DNA from: Chloroflexota bacterium
GTDB taxonomy: Bacteria > Chloroflexota > Anaerolineae > Fen-1058
DNA length: 8,867 nt
Assembly (NCBI GenBank): GCA_016219235.1
Contig: JACRBO010000758.1
Location: 1 to 8,867 of the forward strand
Direction: 5' to 3'
Within the stretch, counting starts at the first letter, position 1; each line of letters starts with the position of its first letter. Shown here piece after piece: positions 1-4,964 of this stretch. Below the pieces are notes generated by a model. The model was given only the letters and a program-made list of their open reading frames with translations. It did no database searches and was not told where the DNA came from. The translations under genes were made by a program, and so were the position numbers.

Positions 1-486
1 CGGCATGATTGCACCCTGTAACTTGGCGTCGGTCAAGTCCGCTTGATCGAGTTTGGCCCCTTGTAATTTCGCTTCGCGCAGATTGGCGCGGCTCAGGTCG
101 GCCAGCGCAAAGTTGGCGCGGCGCGCATCGGCGAACGTGAGGTTGGCCTCGTGCAGCAGCGCCGCCGTGAAATTAGTCTGGGCCACGAGCGCAAACGTGA
201 GGTTGGCGCCGGTTAAATTGGCGCCGGTGCAGTTGGCCTGATACAGATCGGCTTTGCGCAGATCGCACAACGACAGATCAGCTTCGATCAGGTCCGCGCC
301 GCTGAGGTTGGTTTCGTGCAAATCGGTCGTGCTGAGGTTGGCCTGACGCAGCCGCACGCCGTGCAGATCGAGACCCGATAGATCCAGGCCCGACAAATCG
401 GCGTGCTTGAGGGATAGTTCTGAGGTGCCGCGCGCTTTGCGCTCACCGATCAGCTGTTGAACTTCTTCGCGCGTCAACTGGGACAT
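1..486 (-). CDS. Pentapeptide-repeat protein, C-terminal end outside the window
   Basis: The frame is open from the ATG at 486 to the left edge, giving 162 residues without a stop, so the gene is partial. After a short helical N-terminus (residues 1-25) the whole visible part consists of pentapeptide repeats of the A(D/N)LXX type, for example ADLSG, ANLST, ANLTG and ANLRE, from about residue 29 to 160. Such repeats fold into a right-handed quadrilateral beta-helix. Family members range from DNA-mimic gyrase protectors to effectors and proteins of unknown role, so no specific function can be assigned. There is no signal peptide or membrane segment, so it is probably cytoplasmic. It starts 4 nt after the stop of the phosphoribosyltransferase gene and has no clear Shine-Dalgarno of its own. 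Translational coupling is therefore likely. Confidence 0.88.
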   Translation of the reverse strand, partial: MSQLTREEVQQLIGERKARGTSELSLKHADLSGLDLSGLDLHGVRLRQANLSTTDLHETNLSGADLIEADLSLCDLRKADLYQANCTGANLTGANLTFALVAQTNFTAALLHEANLTFADARRANFALADLSRANLREAKLQGAKLDQADLTDAKLQGAIMP

Positions 487-490
487 AGCA

Positions 491-1042
491 TCACTTGGGC
501 GAAAAGATCGGGAGGTGGCCCAGGGCGATGATGTCTTTCCACCGGGCACGCTCGCCCTCGGTGAACACCGCCGTCGTTGCCACGATTTTGCCGCCGGCTT
601 TCTCGATGATCAACCGCATGCCTTGCAGCGTGCTGCCCGTGCTGATCACGTCGTCGACGATAACGACATTCTTGCCCTTGATCTGGGCAATGTCCTTCTC
701 GTCCAGATACAGCGTCTGCGGCTGGCCGGTCGTGATGGACAGCGTCTCGGCGCTGATCGTCTCGCCCATGTAGGGCTTGTAGCTCTTGCGCAGCACCACA
801 TAGGGCAGCCTGGATTCCACCGACATGGCGTGCGCCAGCGGGATGCTCTTGGCTTCGGCCGTCAGCAGCACTTGCGCTTCCGGCGGCAGCCGTTTGGCCA
901 GCGCCTTCGCCGAGGCCTCGACGATCTCGGTGTCGCCCAGCATGTTGAAGAGCGCAATCTTTACACCGGGCGCAACCTGAAACAACTGTAGATGGCGCGT
1001 CAGTCCGGCAATCTTGACGGTATGGGTATCGCGTTGAGTCAT
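491..1042 (-). CDS. apt: Adenine phosphoribosyltransferase-like protein (type I PRTase)
   Basis: Encodes 183 residues, the usual size for adenine phosphoribosyltransferases, which convert adenine and PRPP to AMP in cytosolic purine salvage. The diagnostic PRPP-binding loop VVIVDDVISTGST lies at residues 126-138, with the adjacent acidic pair D130-D131. Residues 59-96 (LLTAEAKSIPLAHA and PYVVLRKSYKPYMGE) match the apt-like subgroup with the pyrophosphate-binding segment. The ATG at 1042 is chosen over an in-frame TTG at 1054 because that TTG is part of the Shine-Dalgarno GGAGG (1048-1052, spacing 5 nt). It is the first gene of a two-gene unit with the pentapeptide-repeat gene. The PRTase fold is certain. 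Substrate specificity (adenine rather than another base, or a regulatory PRTase) is inferred from resemblance. Confidence 0.85.
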   Translation of the reverse strand: MTQRDTHTVKIAGLTRHLQLFQVAPGVKIALFNMLGDTEIVEASAKALAKRLPPEAQVLLTAEAKSIPLAHAMSVESRLPYVVLRKSYKPYMGETISAETLSITTGQPQTLYLDEKDIAQIKGKNVVIVDDVISTGSTLQGMRLIIEKAGGKIVATTAVFTEGERARWKDIIALGHLPIFSPK

Positions 1043-1047
1043 GGCCG

Positions 1048-1052
1048 CCTCC
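1048..1052 (-). promoter_or_regulatory. Shine-Dalgarno GGAGG of the apt-like gene
   Basis: On the minus strand GGAGG lies 5 nt before the ATG at 1042. It overlaps the upstream in-frame TTG at 1054, so it rules out the longer start. Confidence 0.75.
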
Positions 1053-1067
1053 AAATGAATGGCGCGT

Positions 1068-1095
1068 ATTCTATCACAGGCCGTTGAAGGCGCAA
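1068..1095 (-). promoter_or_regulatory. Predicted sigma-70-type promoter of the apt-like gene
   Basis: Minus strand: a -35-like TTGCGC (1090-1095), a 16-nt spacer and a -10 TAGAAT (1068-1073), about 25 nt upstream of the start codon. The -10 matches consensus at 5 of 6 positions, the -35 at 4 of 6. It is a prediction from sequence only. Confidence 0.5.
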
Positions 1096-1121
1096 CACAC
1101 GGTCATCACCCCTGATTTTGC

Positions 1122-1185
1122 CGACAAACAAACCTCGCAGGTTCGGACAGACCGATTCGGATCGGCGCGTCAAAACCTGCGAGGT
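1122..1185 (-). terminator. Inverted repeat, probable terminator of the protease operon
   Basis: Arms ACCTCGCAGGTT (1132-1143) and AACCTGCGAGGT (1174-1185) are perfect 12-bp inverted repeats. Each arm can also fold on itself around AACCT-CGC-AGGTT. The 30-nt spacer contains a third small hairpin, CCGAT-TCGG-ATCGG (1152-1165). On the minus strand the structure begins about 25 nt after the protease stop, and its last arm is followed by TTTGTTTGT. That fits an intrinsic terminator, though the T-tract is interrupted. Its modular form also suggests a dispersed intergenic repeat. Confidence 0.55.
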
Positions 1186-1209
1186 CTCAAGGACGATCGG
1201 TGGGCGCGG

Positions 1210-2205
1210 TTACGCCGTGACCAGCTGCACTTGCAGCGCATCCAGCACGAATTGAATCGGGTTCAGGATCGTGGTGGTGTCCGATCCGGCGTATAGCAAC
1301 CCGACGACCCGCTGCTGCATGTCCAGCACGGCTGAGCCGGAATCGCCGCCCGCGCTCATCGCGCCCGCCATCAGTTGATTCTTGAAGACAGCGACCTTGC
1401 CGCCATAATCGACCGAGACGGTGACATCGATCTGCGTGATCTGGCCGGTCGTGTAGGCGGTGGTGCGGCCCATCTTTTGCAGGGCCGTACCCAGTGTGGC
1501 CGTGCCCACGCCGCTCGGCACACCGATGTTCAGAATATCCGGCGTGACCAGATCGGGCGATGTCGGCCGCGCGATGGCGCAATCGACGGTGTTGTTGCCC
1601 GGCTCGTTGATTTGTGACTTGGGCGTACCGCCCGGATTGAACAGCTTCAAGATCGCGGCCAGCGGCGAGCAGCCGGGCGGTGTGGTGCCGCCGCCGGGAA
1701 AACCGATCGGGATGAACTGCTCCAGCGTGCCAATCTGATCCGCGCTGGTGCCACCATCAAATTTGCCGGGCTGCCAGATGGGATCGCCCACCTGCGCATC
1801 GTTGGAATTAGCCAGCACGTGGTTGTTGCTCAAGATGAACACTTGCCCGTTTTTCTGCACCAGGCAGCCGAACGTGCCCGCAGTAATCAGGTAATGCCCG
1901 ATGCTGATGCCGGGGCGCGCCGGCCGCATCTTCCCCTGTTGTTGAAAGGCAACGATTTTGCCCGTCTCGATCACATCGGTCTTGACGCCGTTAATCGTCC
2001 TGGGCACCAGGGCCGATTCAGTCAGCTGTGCGGTAGGCAGCTTCTTGACGACCGAGACGATCACCGACGGTTCGGTCGTCACCTGATCGCCGGCGATCTT
2101 GAAGCCCACACCGGTCGCCACGACATTGGTCAGGTTCATCAGCATGGTTTCGGCTTGACGCTTGGTCTCTTGAACGGCGGCAATGGCAGCAAAGAACGGA
2201 TCCAT
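1210..2205 (-). CDS. Trypsin-fold (S1-like, NAL1-like) serine protease
   Basis: 331 residues. The catalytic triad is visible: His129 in LSNNHVLAN, Asp208 in NTVDCAIARP and Ser289 in SAGGDSGSAV, the GDSG signature of chymotrypsin-like peptidases. NNHVLA and the order of motifs recall the NAL1-like group of putative serine proteases. Residues 27-86 form a separate N-terminal domain that closely matches the small protein encoded just upstream. There is a glycine/proline-rich insert around 168-205. No signal peptide or membrane segment is present, so it is probably cytoplasmic or exported by an unrecognised route. The start is fixed by a strong Shine-Dalgarno GGAGG (2211-2215), 5 nt away. It is the last gene of the operon, 42 nt behind the small-domain gene. 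The protease fold is well supported. Its substrates are unknown. Confidence 0.88.
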   Translation of the reverse strand: MDPFFAAIAAVQETKRQAETMLMNLTNVVATGVGFKIAGDQVTTEPSVIVSVVKKLPTAQLTESALVPRTINGVKTDVIETGKIVAFQQQGKMRPARPGISIGHYLITAGTFGCLVQKNGQVFILSNNHVLANSNDAQVGDPIWQPGKFDGGTSADQIGTLEQFIPIGFPGGGTTPPGCSPLAAILKLFNPGGTPKSQINEPGNNTVDCAIARPTSPDLVTPDILNIGVPSGVGTATLGTALQKMGRTTAYTTGQITQIDVTVSVDYGGKVAVFKNQLMAGAMSAGGDSGSAVLDMQQRVVGLLYAGSDTTTILNPIQFVLDALQVQLVTA

Positions 2206-2247
2206 GTTTTCCTCCGGGCTGGATACTACGATCGGGGTGCGGGTTGA

Positions 2248-2505
2248 TCACCGGGCGCGGATCGCGCCGGTTTCCACCACATCGATCGGCACTCCGTCGA
2301 TCGACGCGGGCAGCAAGTCGCCGCGCTTCAATTGCGCGGCCGGCACTTTGGTCTTGACGGACACGACGATGCAAACTTCTTGAGTGGGTTGGCCGCCGCG
2401 GGTACGAAAGCCGACACCCACGGCGACGACGTTGGGTTTACGCAGCAACTGCGCTTCGTGACGACGTTTGACGTCTTGCGCACGCTTGACCGCTTGATCG
2501 GACAT
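2248..2505 (-). CDS. Small stand-alone copy of the protease N-terminal domain
   Basis: 85 residues. After a charged helix (1-22) it carries NVVAVGVGF at 25-33, IVVSV at 46-50, P-A-A-Q-L at 55-59 and DGVPIDVVETGAI at 70-82. Hand alignment with residues 27-86 of the adjacent protease gives about 32 identities in 60 positions without gaps, so the two share a domain. In bacteria this domain occurs alone or fused to trypsin-like domains, and no biochemical function is known to me. A propeptide-like, inhibitor or adaptor role toward the protease is inference only. The ATG at 2505 is preferred over the open frame back to 2664 because GAAGGG (2512-2517) stands 6 nt before it and a hairpin repeat occupies the upstream extension. 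It sits between the DNA-binding gene and the protease gene. Confidence 0.8.
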   Translation of the reverse strand: MSDQAVKRAQDVKRRHEAQLLRKPNVVAVGVGFRTRGGQPTQEVCIVVSVKTKVPAAQLKRGDLLPASIDGVPIDVVETGAIRAR

Positions 2506-2511
2506 GGCATT

Positions 2512-2543
2512 CCCTTCTTGTAGGGGCAAGTTGACAACTTGCC
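2512..2543 (-). repeat. GGCAAG hairpin repeat adjoining the Shine-Dalgarno of the small-domain gene
   Basis: GGCAAGTT (2525-2532), a 3-nt loop and AACTTGCC (2536-2543) make a perfect 8-bp hairpin, flanked by CTTGTAGGGG (2517-2526). On the transcript the hairpin ends about 7 nt before the GAAGGG Shine-Dalgarno, which overlaps the repeat flank. Two related hairpins lie at 8402-8440. Confidence 0.75.
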
Positions 2544-2575
2544 TGACCGCGCGGGCCATTCTGCATGGGCTAAGG

Positions 2576-3019
2576 TCAACCGGCCTTACCGCGCAGGGCA
2601 TTGAGTGCCCGCCGGATCGTGCGGCGGCTGACCGAGACCCCCGAGGTCTTCTGGACTTCCTCATGCAGCAGCGGCACCGTCCAATCGGCGGCCTCGTAGC
2701 CGTAGCGGCGCGGACTGCGCCGCAGCAATTTGCTGATGATGCGCATCACCAGGCGCTGCTTTTCGGGCGGGCGGCCGGTGTGTTGCGCATCAGCCAGCCG
2801 TTCATGCACCCGCTGTTCGTGCCGGGCCAGATACCGCTTCTGTAAATTATACACGGCCTGGCGGCTCATCCCTGTTTCTTCGGCCACCTGCTGAACGCTC
2901 TTGCCGTGATGCAGACCCAGCAGCGCCCTGGCCCGTTTGGCGCTGCGCTTGTCGGACCGTGAACGGGCGATGCGCTTTAGATTAGCCTGCGCCCGCTTGG
3001 CGAGTCGAATCAATCCCAT
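2576..3019 (-). CDS. IS630-transposase-like DNA-binding protein without catalytic domain
   Basis: 147 residues. A very basic N-terminus (1-33) is followed by a helix-turn-helix at 41-63 (SVQQVAEETGMSRQAVYNLQ), a G-R-P-P linker at 82-85, and a second winged-helix region at 107-142 (YGYEAADWT through VSVSRRTIRRAL). This is the paired-like N-terminal half of IS630/Tc1-type transposases, which normally run to 340-370 residues with a DDE catalytic domain. Here the frame ends cleanly and no DDE remnant follows. The gene has its own promoter and heads an operon with the small-domain protein and the protease. It is either a domesticated regulator or a truncated transposase. The regulator reading is inference and is favoured by the intact start signals and context. 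GGGGG about 9 nt upstream may serve as ribosome-binding site. Confidence 0.78.
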   Translation of the reverse strand: MGLIRLAKRAQANLKRIARSRSDKRSAKRARALLGLHHGKSVQQVAEETGMSRQAVYNLQKRYLARHEQRVHERLADAQHTGRPPEKQRLVMRIISKLLRRSPRRYGYEAADWTVPLLHEEVQKTSGVSVSRRTIRRALNALRGKAG

Positions 3020-3043
3020 GCTGAATTACCCCCAGATAGCTTT

Positions 3044-3072
3044 AGCATAACCTTAGCGCCGTCAATTGTCAA
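3044..3072 (-). promoter_or_regulatory. Predicted promoter of the DNA-binding/protease operon
   Basis: Minus strand: a perfect -35 TTGACA (3067-3072), a 17-nt spacer and a -10-like TATGCT (3044-3049), 25 nt before the ATG at 3019. It lies back to back with the -10 of the thioesterase gene. Confidence 0.65.
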
Positions 3073-3107
3073 CAAATTTTTGGCCCGATTGCCTCCCGCC
3101 GCTCGGG

Positions 3108-3113
3108 TATAAT
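3108..3113 (+). promoter_or_regulatory. Predicted -10 box (TATAAT) of the thioesterase gene
   Basis: A perfect TATAAT in the context GGGTATAATC, about 40 nt upstream of the ATG at 3155. No convincing -35 stands 16-18 nt upstream; position 3085-3091 reads CCGATTG. Confidence 0.55.
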
Positions 3114-3154
3114 CTAGTCGATAGTTCAATCCGATCACCCAAGGCCAACCACTC

Positions 3155-3586
3155 ATGACCTCAAACCACCCGATCGACCCTCTCGCCCTGGAGACTACGT
3201 TTCACGTCCGCTACTACGAGACCGATCAGATGGGCATCGTCCATCACAGCAACTACGTCCGCTGGATGGAAGAAGGCCGATCGGATTACATGCGCCGGCG
3301 CGGCGTGAACTATGCCGAAGTAGAGCAGCAGGGTCACGCCCTGGCTGTAACCGACGTTCACGTGCGCTACTATGCACCCGCTCACTACGGCGAGCGGGTC
3401 ACCGTGCGCACCTGGGTCGAATCGCTGCGCAGCCGCGCACTGACGTTTGGCTACGAAATCGTCGAGACGGATTCGGCTAGACACCTGGTCACCGGTCAGG
3501 TACAACTCATGTTGATCGATCGCGCCGGACGGGTCGTCACCTTTCCGACTGAGATGCAGGTGGCGCTGCTGGGCCGTGAGGCGTAA
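3155..3586 (+). CDS. Acyl-CoA thioesterase, hotdog fold (YbgC/4HBT family)
   Basis: 143 residues, the standard length of single-domain 4-hydroxybenzoyl-CoA thioesterase/YbgC proteins, which hydrolyse acyl-CoA thioesters in the cytosol, usually as tetramers. The family signature YYETDQMGIVHHSNYVRWME spans residues 20-39. Asp24 corresponds to the catalytic aspartate of the family, and H30, H31, N33 and Y34 to the conserved strip after it. VRYYAPAHYGERV (70-82) is the next conserved strand. No signal peptide. Substrate range cannot be read from sequence. The ribosome-binding site is weak (AAGG about 10 nt upstream), but the ATG at 3155 lies at a sensible distance from a TATAAT box. It is followed on the same strand by a DUF1295 gene after an 80-nt spacer containing a long inverted repeat. 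Confidence 0.9.
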   Translation: MTSNHPIDPLALETTFHVRYYETDQMGIVHHSNYVRWMEEGRSDYMRRRGVNYAEVEQQGHALAVTDVHVRYYAPAHYGERVTVRTWVESLRSRALTFGYEIVETDSARHLVTGQVQLMLIDRAGRVVTFPTEMQVALLGREA

Positions 3587-3590
3587 TCAG

Positions 3591-3659
3591 TAACCGGTCA
3601 ATTGGTCAACCGGTTGACTGGTAACCGGTTGACCAATTGACCGATTACCAATTTACCAG
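3591..3659. repeat. Octamer repeat array containing a perfect 21-bp inverted repeat
   Basis: The gap between the thioesterase and DUF1295 genes is made of 7-8-bp units of consensus ACCRRTTG. Four units lie in the reverse orientation (3591-3622: TAACCGGT, CAATTGGT, CAACCGGT, TGACTGGT) and about five in the forward orientation. The arrangement creates perfect 21-bp arms at 3595-3615 and 3623-3643 around a 7-nt loop. After one mismatch the arms extend by 4 more pairs. The Shine-Dalgarno AGGAG of the next gene (3658-3662) begins at the array edge. There is no T-tract, so it is not a classical terminator. Confidence 0.85.
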
Positions 3660-3666
3660 GAGTTCC

Positions 3667-4467
3667 ATGCTTCAACTCTTTCTCACCAACTACGGTCTCC
3701 TCATGGCCTTTATGGCGCTGCTCTGGCTATACAGCGTGCGCGTCAAGAATGCCAGCATCGTCGATATTTTCTGGGGACCCAGCTTTGTCTTGCAGGTGTG
3801 GGTCTACTTCCTGCTCACGCCCGATGGCTACCTGCCGCGCAAGTTGCTGCTGGCCGCACTCGTCACGATCTGGGGATTGCGGCTGGGTCTTTATATCTAC
3901 CGGCGCAATCACGGCAAGCCGGAGGACTTTCGCTATCAGGAGTTTCGCCGCAAGTACGGGCCGGAGCGCTACTGGTGGGTAAGCTTCTTTCAAGTCTTTT
4001 TGTTACAAGGCACATTGAGTTTCGTCATCGGCCTGCCGCTGCTGCTGGCGCAAGTGAGTGCCGCACCCGATGCGCTGACCGCGTTTGACGTTATTGGAGC
4101 GCTCATCTGGGTCATCGGCTTCTACTTCGAGGCGATGGGCGATGCACAGCTGGCCGCCTTCAAAGCCAATCCGGCCAACAAAGGTAATCTGCTCAATACC
4201 GGCCTGTGGGCGCTGACGCGGCATCCCAACTACTTCGGCGACAGCGCGCAGTGGTGGGGGTATTACGCCATCGCGCTCGGTGCGGGCGGCTGGTGGACAA
4301 TCCTCAGTCCCATCATCATGACACTGTTCTTGATCAAAGTTTCCGGCGTGGGCTTGCTGGAAAAGACGCTCGCCAAAACCAAGCCGGGTTACAGAGAATA
4401 CATGGAAACGACCAGCGCGTTCGTGCCGTGGTTTCCGCGCCGGAACAGGCTGACGAGAGACGATTAA
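3667..4467 (+). CDS. DUF1295 integral membrane protein, steroid 5-alpha-reductase-like
   Basis: 266 residues with about six hydrophobic segments (around 8-24, 33-51, 58-77, 105-130, 140-157 and 196-226). The C-terminal signature NTGLWALTRHPNYFGD (177-192), the E-K-T pattern near 232-234 and GYREYMETTSAFVPWFP (241-257) define the DUF1295 group. That group is related to steroid 5-alpha-reductases and isoprenylcysteine methyltransferases, whose R-H-P-N-Y segment helps bind the cofactor. A membrane-embedded, NADPH-dependent lipid or steroid-like reductase is the family expectation. The substrate is unknown. The ATG at 3667 is chosen over an upstream TTG at 3637 because AGGAG (3658-3662) stands 4 nt before the ATG and the extension would be encoded by the repeat array. 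Octamer arrays flank the gene on both sides. Confidence 0.9.
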   Translation: MLQLFLTNYGLLMAFMALLWLYSVRVKNASIVDIFWGPSFVLQVWVYFLLTPDGYLPRKLLLAALVTIWGLRLGLYIYRRNHGKPEDFRYQEFRRKYGPERYWWVSFFQVFLLQGTLSFVIGLPLLLAQVSAAPDALTAFDVIGALIWVIGFYFEAMGDAQLAAFKANPANKGNLLNTGLWALTRHPNYFGDSAQWWGYYAIALGAGGWWTILSPIIMTLFLIKVSGVGLLEKTLAKTKPGYREYMETTSAFVPWFPRRNRLTRDD

Positions 4468-4470
4468 TCG

Positions 4471-4557
4471 GTGACTGGTAAGCCGTGACTGGTTGACCAT
4501 TCGACCAGTTGACCAATCGACCAATTTACCAATCTACCCGGTAGCCAATTGACCAGT
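4471..4557. repeat. Second octamer repeat array, downstream of the DUF1295 gene
   Basis: Two copies of GTGACTGGT (4471-4479 and 4485-4493) in one orientation are followed by eight consecutive octamers in exact 8-bp phase (4494-4557): TGACCATT, CGACCAGT, TGACCAAT, CGACCAAT, TTACCAAT, CTACCCGG, TAGCCAAT and TGACCAGT. The consensus is YGACCAAT, the same unit as in the array at 3591-3659. The switch from GGT to ACC orientation within the array is also the same. The last units supply the -35 box of the next gene. Confidence 0.85.
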
Positions 4558-4576
4558 TCCCAACTTAGCGTATAAT
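4549..4576 (+). promoter_or_regulatory. Predicted promoter with -35 inside the octamer array
   Basis: -35 TTGACC (4549-4554), a 16-nt spacer and a perfect -10 TATAAT (4571-4576), 38 nt before the ATG at 4614. The -35 spans the junction of the last two octamers. Confidence 0.7.
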
Positions 4577-4613
4577 CCAATCAGCACCATTCGCGTGGAA
4601 AGGATTCGAGGCC

Positions 4614-4913
4614 ATGACCAAGAAAGACTCGTTATTTGTCGCCGGCAAAGCTCAGTGGCTGTTGGAAAACGCCCCGAAGTTGCCGCCCGATGAACGCGCC
4701 TTGCTGCTGGCAATGGTCGAGCTGGATGTGCAGGCCGGCCGCGTTCTCACACCGGAGGAGCGCGCCGCGCTGGATGCCCTGGCGGCCCAGACCGAAGGCT
4801 ACGATTCCGGCGAAATCGAGCGCGCCACCAAGCACATGGTGGAGGCCAAACCCACTCGCAAAGTGGTTGATTGGCCCAAGGGCCTGGTGCGCAAAGCGCG
4901 CAAAAAGAAGTGA
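4614..4913 (+). CDS. Small charged protein of unknown function
   Basis: 99 residues, not recognised as a named family. It looks mainly helical and soluble: LPPDERALLLAMVELDVQAG (23-42) and LTPEERAALDALAAQTEG (45-62) form amphipathic helices rich in Glu, Ala and Leu. A short D-S-G-E-I-E-R helix follows, and a basic tail (RKVVDWPKGLVRKARKKK, 82-99) could contact nucleic acid or membrane. It has no cysteine, signal peptide or membrane segment. It has its own strong promoter (TATAAT at 4571). AAAGGA (4599-4604) is 9 nt before the ATG, with a closer GAGG at 4608-4611. It is followed by a 10-bp hairpin. The clear promoter, ribosome-binding site and coding bias make it a real gene. Its role is open. 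Confidence 0.7.
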   Translation: MTKKDSLFVAGKAQWLLENAPKLPPDERALLLAMVELDVQAGRVLTPEERAALDALAAQTEGYDSGEIERATKHMVEAKPTRKVVDWPKGLVRKARKKK

Positions 4914-4919
4914 ATGACA

Positions 4920-4952
4920 GCGAGGCCAGCGGCAACTGGCCTCGCATTGTGT
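4920..4952 (+). terminator. Hairpin after the small charged-protein gene, weak terminator or attenuator
   Basis: GCGAGGCCAG (4920-4929) pairs perfectly with CTGGCCTCGC (4936-4945) around a 6-nt loop, 6 nt after the TGA stop. The following ATTGTGTT is poor in consecutive T, so termination may be partial. That would allow read-through into the membrane-protein gene at 4965. Confidence 0.5.
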
Positions 4953-4964
4953 TGAGAGCGCGCC

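Noticed and set aside
53..241. Plus-strand repetitive 62-residue frame
   Set aside because: It mirrors the periodic codons of the pentapeptide-repeat gene on the other strand and has no start signals.
495..991. Long open frames on the plus strand opposite the apt-like gene
   Set aside because: Arg/His/Gln-rich, low-complexity translations antisense to a clear PRTase gene with promoter and ribosome-binding site. They are shadows of GC-rich coding.
1187..1582. Minus-strand frame overlapping the 3' end of the protease gene
   Set aside because: Out of frame with the protease and rich in His/Arg/Gly. No ribosome-binding site or family resemblance.
2506..2664. N-terminal extension of the small-domain protein to residue 138
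   Set aside because: The extension crosses a hairpin repeat and the 3' end of the DNA-binding gene. A good Shine-Dalgarno sits before the ATG at 2505, and homology begins after it.
2500..3072. Complete IS630 insertion sequence
   Set aside because: No DDE catalytic domain and no recognisable terminal inverted repeats or TA duplications were found around the gene.
3591..4557. Octamer arrays considered as CRISPR
   Set aside because: Units are 7-8 bp with no spacers of 25-40 nt and no cas genes nearby.
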